A stretch of DNA of 64,000 nt from assembly GCA_002723385.1 (NCBI GenBank), contig PBNY01000096.1, positions 58,096 to 122,095 on the forward strand, written 5' to 3'. The DNA comes from Oceanospirillaceae bacterium. GTDB lineage: Bacteria; Pseudomonadota; Gammaproteobacteria; Pseudomonadales; Oceanobacteraceae. Positions within the stretch are counted from its first letter, which is position 1. Every line of letters begins with the position of its first letter. The translations under genes and the position numbers were made by a program. The notes below the pieces were generated by a model. It worked only from the letters and a program-made list of their open reading frames with translations, searched no databases and had not been told where the DNA came from. Shown here piece after piece: positions 54,414 to 63,147 of this stretch.

Positions 54414-54425
54414 GTAAGGACGACA

Positions 54426-57248
54426 ATGAAGACTTCTCTCGATCAATATCAATCAGAAATACAAAATCATATTAATAGATTGCTGCCTTCCGGGGTTGGG
54501 TTGAATGACTTGCCCCAGGTATTGGTTCCGCTGTTAGAAAAAGGCGTCAAAGAAAAAATATATTCATTTTCAGAAGAAATCAAAGAACACCAAATCAAAG
54601 GTCACCCAGGCTTTATCTGGCTTGGAAAAGATAAAGAGGCATTATTAGATATCAATTCAGGATTGATATGGTCATCAAAAAAAACTCAAGATCAATATAG
54701 TTTAAAAAACTATTCAGACAGTCTAAAAAATCTTGATGCCAATAATATATTTCATTGGCAGCTGCCAGAGTATAATGAATTCTGGCCATCAGCTAGAAAC
54801 AAAAAAAACCCTCTATCATTTGGTCAGGAATATTTTATTAATGGAACCAATGCATATCTGGTCAAAGAAGGCTATATTGTTACTAACCACTATGAAAAAA
54901 ACTATAAGCCGTCTAATTCCACCGGCTATATTCTAGGCGTATGCCGTCAATATGCCTCTGGCATTGAACATTTAATAATCGACTTTCTCAAGAAAAATCA
55001 GCCATTAATTATCCCGGATATTTCAGCAGAAGATCAACTGGCTGGTTTATATAAACTCCCTGATATTACAGTCTTATTATCCGATCTGGATAACTTCAGC
55101 AGCCCAGCTCCTGAATTGGATCAGCGCCAGATCAGCGATATTGCCTGCGGGCTTTGGGAGTTCTGGCATAACCCTGAAACCGAAGCAGGTCAGAAAGCGA
55201 ATCGGGCGTGCGAGGCCATCGGGATTCGTCCGCGTAACCCGGTACAGGATATTCAACACGCACCTGTCGCCATTGATTTTGGCACCAGCAGTACCGTCGT
55301 TGCTTTTCAGGACGGTGGCCGTAAAAAACTGCTGCGAGTGGGTTTGTCCGTTGATGATTTCCACGCCGATAGCCAGCCAGAACATTATGAAAACCCCACC
55401 ATTCTGGAATTTGTTGATCTGAACGAACTTCAAGCGCCCTGGGGTGAGCAAGCCTATCGCCCTCGAGTCAGTTGGGACGACGTTCACTGCTCCCACGAAG
55501 CCCTGAGCCGCCAGCGTGATAACGAAGGCGACCCCAAAATCACCGCCAGCATCTTGCCCAAAATTAAACAGTGGGCCTTGCGCATGGAAGCCGATCATCG
55601 CGTCCGCATTCAGGATCAGGAACACCAGCAAGAACTGGAGCTGCCCCCGCTCACCAAACGCAATCCGGTTAAAGGTGAACCCATGACGGTATCGCCGGAC
55701 GATCCTTTCGACCCGATTGAACTCTACGCCTGGTTTCTGGGGTTGGCCATCAACCACCGCAAGCGCGGCCTGTTTTTAAACTACTACATGACCTTTCCGG
55801 TTGCGTACCCCAAAGAGGTGAAAGACAAGATTCTGGCTTCTTTCCGCCGGGGGCTGCAACGCAGCTTGCCGGAGTCTCTGGTCAGACAACCGCAATTTGA
55901 TAGCTTCAAAGTGGAAGAGCGTGCTTCCGAACCCGCCGCCTTTGCCGTTGCAGCACTGGAACACTTTGAACTGGAACCCACGGAAGCAGGCGTTGCGTAC
56001 GCCGTTTTTGACTTTGGTGGCGGCACCACCGATTTTGACTTTGGCCTTTACCGCGACCCAACCGATGCGGAAGAAGACGAGGGCTTTGAACAGGTTCTCG
56101 AACACTTTGGTTCTGCGGGCGACAAGTTTCTGGGCGGCGAAAATTTGCTGGAAAATCTGGCCTATCGGGTCTTTCAGGACAATGCCCAGAAATGTCGGGA
56201 AAACCGCGTGACGTTCACCAAACCTCTGGACGCAGAGGATTTTCCAGCCTCCGAAACCCTGATCGACAACAGCCAGGCCGCCATTACCAATACCCAAATG
56301 CTGATGGCCCAGCTGCGTCCATTCTGGGAGAAAGGCAAGCGTCAACCCAATGGCACCATGAAGCTGCAATTACTCGGCAATCAGCCAACCACCACTACGA
56401 TTGACCTGAAAATCCCATACGACGCCCTGGCTGACTATCTTGATCAGCGCCTTCAGGAAGGCGTGAAAAAATTCTTGCACGCGATGGCAGAAGCCTTTGA
56501 TCAGGCTGGCCACGATCCAGAGTTGATTCATATCTTCCTGGCCGGTAATGCCAGCCGCTCAGAGCGTTTACAAACCTTGTTTGGTATTCAGTCAAATAGC
56601 GACAAGCCGGAGCAATCCAAAAATGCTCAGGATAGTGAACATGTAGATGCAATACGCTCAGATGGGTTCGAATGTGACGAATCACATCAGCTAAATGATG
56701 CTCAGAATAATGACTCGGAGAGTGACTCTCAGCCTCAATCCATATGGGTTGAGTTGAGCGATAAGCTGAAGGTTTACCCGCCGATCCTTCACTCTCAAGC
56801 ATCGCCATACAGCCCCAATACCAAAACCGGCGTAGCCTTGGGGTTGCTGGATCTCTGCCCTGGTTCAGCGACGGCGGTGGTGAATCATGCCGATCAGAAC
56901 CAGAGCGGTGAAGCACCTTTTAATTTCCATGTGGGTGTGATCCGCCGTAAATCCTTCAAGCTGGGCCTGAAACGCCACACCCCTTACGGCAATTGGCATG
57001 AACTGGGGCCAATTCGAGAAAACATCTTGACGCTGGTCTATACCCAATCACCGGATGCATTGACGGATCATATGTCTGAAAGCAGCAGTGAACTGAAGTA
57101 CGAGCGGCTGCCAATGATGGCCCCCAAAGGCCATAAGGCATACGCCCGTGCAACTGGCCCCAATCGAATTGAACTGCGAAGCGCCGCCAGTCAGGAAGCA
57201 CTGGAATCCGGGAACGACGATAACCCGATGACAATTAACCTGAGTTAA
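54426..57248 (+). CDS. Large Hsp70/actin-fold ATPase with a novel N-terminal extension
   Basis: 940 aa, AAGGA before the ATG. Residues 1-~275 are an AT-rich-coded extension. Part of it (ALLDINSGLIWSSK, FHWQLPEYNEFWP) faintly recalls DUF1566/Lcl domains. The Hsp70-like ATPase begins at ~281: phosphate-1 VAIDFGTSSTVVAF (281-294), phosphate-2 AVFDFGGGTTDFDFG (~526-540), and adenosine-type LIHIFLAGNASRSERL (~699-714). A long C-terminal region (~715-940) replaces the usual substrate-binding domain. No DnaJ or GrpE gene is nearby. It ends the tightly spaced part of the operon and is followed by a strong hairpin. Confidence 0.85.
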   Translation: MKTSLDQYQSEIQNHINRLLPSGVGLNDLPQVLVPLLEKGVKEKIYSFSEEIKEHQIKGHPGFIWLGKDKEALLDINSGLIWSSKKTQDQYSLKNYSDSLKNLDANNIFHWQLPEYNEFWPSARNKKNPLSFGQEYFINGTNAYLVKEGYIVTNHYEKNYKPSNSTGYILGVCRQYASGIEHLIIDFLKKNQPLIIPDISAEDQLAGLYKLPDITVLLSDLDNFSSPAPELDQRQISDIACGLWEFWHNPETEAGQKANRACEAIGIRPRNPVQDIQHAPVAIDFGTSSTVVAFQDGGRKKLLRVGLSVDDFHADSQPEHYENPTILEFVDLNELQAPWGEQAYRPRVSWDDVHCSHEALSRQRDNEGDPKITASILPKIKQWALRMEADHRVRIQDQEHQQELELPPLTKRNPVKGEPMTVSPDDPFDPIELYAWFLGLAINHRKRGLFLNYYMTFPVAYPKEVKDKILASFRRGLQRSLPESLVRQPQFDSFKVEERASEPAAFAVAALEHFELEPTEAGVAYAVFDFGGGTTDFDFGLYRDPTDAEEDEGFEQVLEHFGSAGDKFLGGENLLENLAYRVFQDNAQKCRENRVTFTKPLDAEDFPASETLIDNSQAAITNTQMLMAQLRPFWEKGKRQPNGTMKLQLLGNQPTTTTIDLKIPYDALADYLDQRLQEGVKKFLHAMAEAFDQAGHDPELIHIFLAGNASRSERLQTLFGIQSNSDKPEQSKNAQDSEHVDAIRSDGFECDESHQLNDAQNNDSESDSQPQSIWVELSDKLKVYPPILHSQASPYSPNTKTGVALGLLDLCPGSATAVVNHADQNQSGEAPFNFHVGVIRRKSFKLGLKRHTPYGNWHELGPIRENILTLVYTQSPDALTDHMSESSSELKYERLPMMAPKGHKAYARATGPNRIELRSAASQEALESGNDDNPMTINLS

Positions 57249-57257
57249 GTGTCTCTT

Positions 57258-57286
57258 CGCTCCGGCCTGCTTAGCGGGCCGGAGCG
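57258..57286 (+). terminator. GC-rich hairpin without a T-run after the Hsp70-like gene
   Basis: Perfect 10-bp stem CGCTCCGGCC / GGCCGGAGCG with a 9-nt loop. The following bases (CCTGTCCG) are not T-rich, so this is more likely an mRNA-stabilising or attenuating structure that lowers expression of the zinc-ribbon gene downstream. Confidence 0.5.
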
Positions 57287-57315
57287 CCTGTCCGATAATT
57301 CAGGAGTGAAAGCTT

Positions 57316-57507
57316 ATGCCGGTTAAGCCAAATCCCATAGAAATTCGCTGTAAGAGCTGCCACTGGCGCACAATCTTCGCACCCGCCAGTGACGTGATGA
57401 TTGGCATGCCAGACACCTGCCCCAAATGTGGCTCCGATGCTCTGGAACACAGGGCCGTATCCAGCCCTATCGGCTGGTTACTCAGCCTGTTTGCGAGGGA
57501 AACATAG
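57316..57507 (+). CDS. Small zinc-ribbon protein at the end of the block
   Basis: 63 aa, ATG at 57316 with GGAG nine bases upstream. Two knuckles, IRCKSCHWRTIF and DTCPKCGSDALEH, give a C4 zinc ribbon. The layout matches the 71-aa protein at 47641-47856. Likely the last gene of the operon, since the next gene is convergent. Confidence 0.75.
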   Translation: MPVKPNPIEIRCKSCHWRTIFAPASDVMIGMPDTCPKCGSDALEHRAVSSPIGWLLSLFARET

Positions 57508-57559
57508 TAGTTGCCAACATATCTCAATAGACGTTCGCTATTGCAGTAGGTAAACCGGC

Positions 57560-58234
57560 CTAGCCCCGAACCGGATAATAAGGCTCCCCCCAATGGGCAG
57601 TGCGCCTATCGAGCATAATGCTGATCACAGCAGGTACCAGGCTCGCCAGAATGCGTTTGCCATCCCGCAGCTGATTACGATTCACCGAGCTGTTCCAGGT
57701 GGCACCACCATGAACGAGCTGGTTACGCAGCGTGTATAAACGCTCAACGACAATGTTGAGCACGGCATCGGTTCTTTGCTGTGCCAACGCCTTGTGGGCT
57801 TTCTGTTTTGCACCATAAAAGCTGTCTTCCCACTCACTCACACCCGGTTTCTGATTGTGAAAATCCCAGTAACGCTGATAGACATAGGGGTTGTCCAATA
57901 GCACTCTAATGGCCTGGGAATATTGCTGCCATACCAGATCAGACAGCAGCTCCTGCTTGTCCAGAGACACAATCCGCTGGATAAACTGACCAAAACGCTC
58001 CATTTCAGTCGGTCTGACATGGCCAGAGTCATTGGCGTAAGCGGCGTTAAAGGCAATCCAGAGAAAAACATAAGCACCGTCGTCGTCGTCGCACTGTTCA
58101 GCACGATTCAGCCAGCTCAGAGACCGATGAACACGCAGGTTCAGAAATTCAGCGCTGTGTTCTCGTACGTCTCGATGGCGTTGTTTCAAAGCGGCATAGG
58201 TAAGTGCTTGGGGAAGTTCAAGTGTTGTTTCCAT
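57560..58234 (-). CDS. HEPN-like protein (predicted RNase fold)
   Basis: 224 aa from the ATG at 58234, which has AGGGA eight bases upstream; the GTG at 58291 has none. All-helical with Arg170-X4-His175 in LRNQLVHGGATWN, the R-X4-6-H motif of HEPN ribonucleases, and a C-terminal GEPYYPV. HEPN proteins act as RNases in toxin-antitoxin, CRISPR and abortive-infection systems. This subfamily is common as a stand-alone gene. No antitoxin (MNT) gene is adjacent. It may belong with the WYL–ATPase–Hsp70 block or merely neighbour it. Confidence 0.75.
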   Translation of the reverse strand: METTLELPQALTYAALKQRHRDVREHSAEFLNLRVHRSLSWLNRAEQCDDDDGAYVFLWIAFNAAYANDSGHVRPTEMERFGQFIQRIVSLDKQELLSDLVWQQYSQAIRVLLDNPYVYQRYWDFHNQKPGVSEWEDSFYGAKQKAHKALAQQRTDAVLNIVVERLYTLRNQLVHGGATWNSSVNRNQLRDGKRILASLVPAVISIMLDRRTAHWGEPYYPVRG

Positions 58235-58307
58235 ACGGCAGTCCCTGCAAATGTTGCGAAATGAGTTGAGCAATAAATCACGATCAGACACATTACGCCA
58301 TAAAAAA

Positions 58308-59105
58308 TCAGTGGCGCTTCACGGCATCTAACACCTGATCAAGCTTGTTTTCCATACGTCGTAATTGATCTTCCAGTTCTTCAATCCGTTCTTCCTGCTC
58401 AATCAAACGCTGGTTCTGAGCTTCTTCATCCTGCTGGATATACAAGGCCGAGATGGTCGCGGTCAGCACCGACACCAGACCAATCCCCATCAGAATCAAT
58501 AGCGATGCAAACAAGCGTCCCATGGTGCTGGTCGGCACAATGTCGCCATAGCCAACGGTTGTCACCGTGACCCAGGCCCACCACAGTCCGTCTAACGGAG
58601 TGTCGATATTGGGATCAATCACCGCCATCAAGGTGCCGGATACCAGCAAGATAAAAAAGCTGATCACCAGCGTGCTGCCCAGATTGTGGCTCTCCATCAA
58701 ACGCCGATAGCTGACCGACATATTCATCAACATGGCAAGAATCGCGATCAGCCTCAACGTACGCAAACCGGTGGCGTACTGAATATCCAGAAACAGCAAC
58801 AGCCCTCCAGCCAAGATCAGCAGGTTGCACCAGTTTCCCATCACATAGCGACGCCGATTATCCACAGCCCAAAGCAGCACCAGTGTCTCGATCAGAAAGA
58901 AGCCCCAGATCAGCCAGTCGATCGGAGTCACCATACTCTCCGCCTGCGCTGCGCTGGGCCGTGTTTCGGCATACCAGGCCATCACCGTCAGAGCCGCAAT
59001 CAGAAGCATCGGCCACTCAAACAGCTTGCCTATTTTTCGTGCGCGTGGATTTTCGTCACTGTGAACACCGGCCAAACCGATGACATTGGTAATAGAGATG
59101 TGCAT
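58308..59105 (-). CDS. Voltage-gated-type potassium channel / ion transporter
   Basis: 265 aa from the ATG at 59105 (GTG one codon upstream ignored). Six transmembrane segments, the S4-like basic helix LRTLRLIAILAMLMNMS, pore loop and selectivity filter TVTTVGYGD (residues ~178-186), then S6 and a C-terminal coiled coil (EEAQNQRLIEQEERIEELEDQLRRMENKLDQVLDAV) that likely forms a tetramer stalk. Confidence 0.93.
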   Translation of the reverse strand: MHISITNVIGLAGVHSDENPRARKIGKLFEWPMLLIAALTVMAWYAETRPSAAQAESMVTPIDWLIWGFFLIETLVLLWAVDNRRRYVMGNWCNLLILAGGLLLFLDIQYATGLRTLRLIAILAMLMNMSVSYRRLMESHNLGSTLVISFFILLVSGTLMAVIDPNIDTPLDGLWWAWVTVTTVGYGDIVPTSTMGRLFASLLILMGIGLVSVLTATISALYIQQDEEAQNQRLIEQEERIEELEDQLRRMENKLDQVLDAVKRH

Positions 59106-59174
59106 CACTTGCCCCCGACTGCTGTCAGGAGCAAGGATAGCGGATCAGGCCTCAGATCGAAGCCTGGAAGTCAC

Positions 59175-59624
59175 TCAGAACTGCGGTTCAATCACCACAC
59201 CGCAGCTGACGGAGTTGGCGATAAAGCAGTGGTGATGGGCCTTGTCATGCATCTTGCGGATGGTTTCTTCATCCGGCAGCTTGTCACCTTCAAACACGAC
59301 TTTGGGCGTCATGCGAATGTCTGACACACGAAACAACCCGTCTTCGCCTTTGACCAGCTCAGCGACCGCTGTGTCGTCATAAGAAACGACCTGCAAACGC
59401 TTCTTGGACGCCAGCACCAGAAAAGTCTGCATATGACAGCTGGCCATGGCCGCAGCGAAAAGTTGCTCTGGATCTGAGCCGAAGCTGTTGCCAGCACCAC
59501 CGGCGGTGAGGTTCACGCCTTCGTTAAACTGCAACTGGTGACGACGCTCAAAGCCCTCATGAGAGAACTCGCCCTCACGTTGCCAGTTAATGGCGACGCG
59601 GTGTTCGGATACCGATTCTGCCAT
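59175..59624 (-). CDS. OsmC-family peroxiredoxin
   Basis: 149 aa. Peroxidatic-type Cys in AAAMASCHMQTFL and second Cys in HHCFIANSVSCGVVIEP; FEGDKLPDEETIRKMHDKAH is the family C-terminal helix. Reduces organic hydroperoxides or handles thiol stress. The start lies one base after the stop of the upstream heme-protein gene, with GGAG inside that gene, so the two are coupled. Confidence 0.92.
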   Translation of the reverse strand: MAESVSEHRVAINWQREGEFSHEGFERRHQLQFNEGVNLTAGGAGNSFGSDPEQLFAAAMASCHMQTFLVLASKKRLQVVSYDDTAVAELVKGEDGLFRVSDIRMTPKVVFEGDKLPDEETIRKMHDKAHHHCFIANSVSCGVVIEPQF

Positions 59625-59625
59625 G

Positions 59626-60192
59626 TTACATCTCCACCGGCTTGGTCAGGGTAAAGGCGCCGCGGATCTGTCCAGCCTGGTAACCCGTTGCCTTGTCTTC
59701 CGGGTACAGTTCAGCCAAGCGGGCTTTCACTGGCTCAGCCAGCTGTTCGCCATGACAAGCCAGACACAGACCGCCGGTCGGGATGGCCTTCATGTAGTGA
59801 AACTGGCCATCTTCCAGCTTGCTGGCTTCCATTTTCTTGGGATCTTCACCCGCAGCCAGACGCTTGTCGAAGTCCGCCAGAACACTCGCTTCCCACTCGT
59901 CAGGCTGGTTATCCGGGTTACGCAGCTTCAGGGAGGTACGGCCCACGTTCCATTCACCCTTGCTGTGTTCGGCAGCAATGCCTGGGGCCTGGGTATTACA
60001 CAGATGAATCGCTTCAGTCGGGCCGCCAGCCTGCATGCCTTTTTTAACGGTTTTTTTCAGGTTGCCACCGAACGCCTTGACCTGTTGACGCGCTTCATTG
60101 GTCAGCACTGCCTGATCAACATCAGCGGCCAGTACCGGGGCAGACAAAGCCACAGCCGCAGCCAGAGCTGCCAGCAGTTTTCCTTTCAACAT
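59626..60192 (-). CDS. Periplasmic DUF3365 (Tll0287-like) heme protein
   Basis: 188 aa from the ATG at 60192 (GGAGAG upstream). Signal peptide LLAALAAAVALSAPVLA. One c-type heme site, GGLCLACHGEQ (CXXCH), near residue ~140, with further Cys/His in EAIHLCNTQA. DUF3365 proteins are small periplasmic heme sensors or electron carriers. Operon with rhodanese upstream and OsmC downstream suggests redox/sulfide stress. Confidence 0.88.
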   Translation of the reverse strand: MLKGKLLAALAAAVALSAPVLAADVDQAVLTNEARQQVKAFGGNLKKTVKKGMQAGGPTEAIHLCNTQAPGIAAEHSKGEWNVGRTSLKLRNPDNQPDEWEASVLADFDKRLAAGEDPKKMEASKLEDGQFHYMKAIPTGGLCLACHGEQLAEPVKARLAELYPEDKATGYQAGQIRGAFTLTKPVEM

Positions 60193-60238
60193 CGTTTCTC
60201 TCCACAATCACGGTTAACTATAGATTCTGTAAAAACTG

Positions 60239-60622
60239 TTACTGATAGACGTTTGGATCCACTTCAACCTTGTGGACATCACCTGCCCAACCGTCAAAAC
60301 CGCCAACCAGCATCTGTACCTTGTCGAAGCCCATGCGCTTGAGCGTGTGGGCCGCCAGCGTGCTACGACCGCCGTTCTTGCAGTACAGCAGAATGCTGGC
60401 ATCGGCATCCTTCAGAGCAGGATGGTCACCAACGCGAAACTCCAGCACACCACGGGGAACGTTCACAGCGCCCGGCAGATGGCCCATATCAAATTCGGCA
60501 GGCTCACGGACATCCAATACAACCGCCCCTTCGGCCAACAAGGCTTCGGCAGCATTGGCATCAACCGGATTCACAGATGGACGTGCTTCAGCCAACAAAT
60601 CTTCTTTGGTTACTACGCTCAT
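60239..60622 (-). CDS. Rhodanese-domain protein (single domain)
   Basis: 127 aa. Active-site Cys in ILLYCKNGGRSTLAAHTL, CH2A-type DVREPAEFDMGHLPGAVNVP. Transfers sulfur from thiosulfate or persulfide to thiol acceptors. GGAG before the ATG; 46 bp upstream of the heme-protein gene and in the same direction, so probably the first gene of the rhodanese–heme protein–OsmC group. Confidence 0.93.
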   Translation of the reverse strand: MSVVTKEDLLAEARPSVNPVDANAAEALLAEGAVVLDVREPAEFDMGHLPGAVNVPRGVLEFRVGDHPALKDADASILLYCKNGGRSTLAAHTLKRMGFDKVQMLVGGFDGWAGDVHKVEVDPNVYQ

Positions 60623-60944
60623 GGAACAACTCCTGAAGTTAGTGCCCTGCCTGTGCAGCCAGGACGAATCACACAGTAAAGATCAGAAATCTACATTAGC
60701 AAAAACTAAATGCCTATACAGCAATATTATTACTACTGCGGCATTTGGACTCAGCACTCTGAATACATCGCTTAACAATTATTACGGCTATTCATCTGTT
60801 CTGAAATCAATTGGCTCTCAGCAGGGGCGGGTTACTAATTGAGAACGCGCTCTAACAACCCAATTCGGCACTATAATGAATACCAAAGCCTCTCTGGCGT
60901 CAGCGCCAGGGGGGCTGTTGCTTTTTAGACAGAGGAGTTTTTCT
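60623..60944. promoter_or_regulatory. Divergent promoter region between rhodanese and aminopeptidase genes
   Basis: 322 bp with no gene. TATAAT at 60872-60877, 68 bp before the aminopeptidase ATG, is a likely -10; no good -35 is found at 16-18 bp. The centre (60690-60800) is very AT-rich and presumably holds the rhodanese promoter. Confidence 0.45.
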
Positions 60945-62333
60945 ATGACCCGGTTATCCCAGGTGTCTGAACTGTGTTCGGTATCAGAGACCGAGAATCC
61001 AACCCAATTGACGATTTTGGAAGCGTCCGGTTTTGAGTCATGGAAGGCCGCTCAGTGTGTTTCGGTACAGGAGTGGTTGAATGTCACCGGTTACGAAGAC
61101 AAGGGGTTTTCTTTTTTGCCAGGGGAATCAGCCGGTGCCGCTGGTGTGTTGTTTGTTTGCAGCGATCTGAGTGATGTCTTTGCCACCGGTGATTTGGCCG
61201 AGAAGCTGCCAGCTGGTGACTACGTGCTGGCCGATGATATTGACGAGGCCACCGCTCGAAAAATTGCGTTCGCCTGGGGCGCTTCCACGTATCGGTTTAC
61301 TCGCTACAAGAAGCAGGAAAAGGCGCTTCCACGTCTGGGGTTGTCATCAAACACTGTGCTGGAACAGGTTCGCCAGCAAGTCGCGGCCATTCGTCTGGTA
61401 CGCGATCTGGTCAATGTACCGGCAGCAGACATGATGCCTGAGCACCTCGCTGAAGTTGCGATGGGTGTGGCGCAGGAGTTCGGTGCTGACTACCGCGAGC
61501 TGGTCGGTGAGGAGCTGATTGCCCGGAATTATCCAATGATTCACGCCGTTGGCCGTGCCAGCGTTCATGATCCACGCCTGCTGGATATTCGCTGGGGCCG
61601 GGCGGATGCTCCCAAAGTCACTCTGGTTGGCAAGGGTGTTTGCTTCGACAGCGGTGGTCTGAACATCAAACCCGGCAACTATATGCGTCAGATGAAGAAA
61701 GACATGGGCGGTTCTGCTCATGTACTGGGTCTGGCAGCCTGGATCATGGCGTCCAATCTTCCAGTGAATTTGCGGGTGCTGATTCCAGCGGTTGAGAATG
61801 CCGTCAGCGGCAATGCATTTCGTCCCGGCGATGTATTGAACACTCGCAAGGGACTGACGGTTGAAATCGACAACACCGATGCAGAAGGTCGCCTGGTACT
61901 GTGTGATGCTCTGGCCGAAGCCGTTACCGACAAGCCGGATCTGATCGTTGATTTTGCCACCCTGACCGGCGCTTGCCGCGTCGCGCTGGGTACGGAGCTG
62001 CCAGGATTCTTCTCCAATGACCGCACCGTTGCGCGCGCGCTGGAAGATGCCGGAGAAGAATGCGGTGAACCGGTTTGGCGCTTGCCGCTGCATGCGCCGT
62101 ACAACGACTTCCTCAAGAGTGATATTGCCGATCTGGTGAATGGCGCGCCCAGCCCTTATGGCGGTGCCATTACCGCAGCACTCTATCTGGAGCGCTTTGT
62201 TGATGAGATTCCCTGGGTTCACTTCGACATCATGGCCTGGAACGTACGCAAGTTGCCGGGACGTCCGGTCGGTGGGGAGGCGATGGGGGTTCGTGCCGTG
62301 TACGAATATCTGAAAACACGCTTCGGTGAATAA
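60945..62333 (+). CDS. Leucyl aminopeptidase family (M17) peptidase
   Basis: 462 aa from the ATG at 60945 (AGAGGAG upstream). C-terminal catalytic domain with VGKGVCFDSGGLNIKPGNYMRQMKKDMGG and the signature NTDAEGRLVLCDAL, giving the two-zinc site. The N-terminal domain is diverged from PepA and resembles PepB/short M17 forms. Cleaves N-terminal residues from peptides in the cytoplasm. Confidence 0.95.
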   Translation: MTRLSQVSELCSVSETENPTQLTILEASGFESWKAAQCVSVQEWLNVTGYEDKGFSFLPGESAGAAGVLFVCSDLSDVFATGDLAEKLPAGDYVLADDIDEATARKIAFAWGASTYRFTRYKKQEKALPRLGLSSNTVLEQVRQQVAAIRLVRDLVNVPAADMMPEHLAEVAMGVAQEFGADYRELVGEELIARNYPMIHAVGRASVHDPRLLDIRWGRADAPKVTLVGKGVCFDSGGLNIKPGNYMRQMKKDMGGSAHVLGLAAWIMASNLPVNLRVLIPAVENAVSGNAFRPGDVLNTRKGLTVEIDNTDAEGRLVLCDALAEAVTDKPDLIVDFATLTGACRVALGTELPGFFSNDRTVARALEDAGEECGEPVWRLPLHAPYNDFLKSDIADLVNGAPSPYGGAITAALYLERFVDEIPWVHFDIMAWNVRKLPGRPVGGEAMGVRAVYEYLKTRFGE

Positions 62334-62366
62334 ACCGAAGCACCCGGGCTGGTTTAAGGGGAAACC

Positions 62367-63056
62367 TTATTCCCCTTCCTCATCCTTTTCCTGCTGTGCC
62401 TTGATGATCAGGTCTTCGTAACGATCAGCGAACGGCATGAACTCGGTCAGTTCCGGGTTGCTGCATTCGATATCACCGGTTTTGATGTTGTACACCCAGC
62501 CGTGAAGCTCCACCTTGTTGGTGGCCAGCTTGGCGGCAACACTGGGGTGAGTGCGCAAGTGCTGGATTTGCTGCAGCACATTCTGGCGAATGGCTTCATC
62601 CAGATGGCAGGGATCAATGGCTTCGTTCCAGGGAATATTGTGACGCTCGCGCACGATGTCCATCGCTGAACGGCAGTGGCCGAGCCACTCTTTCACGTGT
62701 GGCAAGCCTTGCTGTTTGATGGCTTCGATATCCAGAGCGCCTTTAACAGCACCGCAATCCGTATGACCACACACAATGATGTGTTTAACGCCCAGTACGG
62801 CGACGCCGTACTCAATCGATGCCGTCATGCCCCCCGTGACAGAAGCAGGCGGCGGCACCACATTACCGGCATTACGACAGATGAACAGATCGCCCGGCGA
62901 AGAGCCGGTCACCATGTTAGGGTCAATGCGGGAATCCGAGCAGGTAATGAACAATACGCGAGGGCTTTGACCGTCGGCCAGAGTGCCGAACAAGTCTTTG
63001 TTTTTCGGGTATATATGTTCGCGGAAATTCAGCACACCCTTGACTGTGCGATCCAT
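62367..63056 (-). CDS. Beta-class carbonic anhydrase
   Basis: 229 aa. Zinc ligands and catalytic residues in ITCSDSRIDPNMV (Cys-X-Asp-X-Arg) and HIIVCGHTDCGAVKGAL (His-X2-Cys), with the family SSPGDLFICRNAGNVVPP. Converts CO2 and bicarbonate. It lies in the same direction as, and 91 bp downstream of, a bicarbonate transporter gene, forming a small inorganic-carbon module. Confidence 0.96.
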   Translation of the reverse strand: MDRTVKGVLNFREHIYPKNKDLFGTLADGQSPRVLFITCSDSRIDPNMVTGSSPGDLFICRNAGNVVPPPASVTGGMTASIEYGVAVLGVKHIIVCGHTDCGAVKGALDIEAIKQQGLPHVKEWLGHCRSAMDIVRERHNIPWNEAIDPCHLDEAIRQNVLQQIQHLRTHPSVAAKLATNKVELHGWVYNIKTGDIECSNPELTEFMPFADRYEDLIIKAQQEKDEEGE

Positions 63057-63147
63057 ATTCGACTCCTGACGCTATCAACTTCATAAACGTCCGAGCATAC
63101 GTGATTTGACGCTGTGACCATAGTTGCCCACAGCGTCATAATTGACC

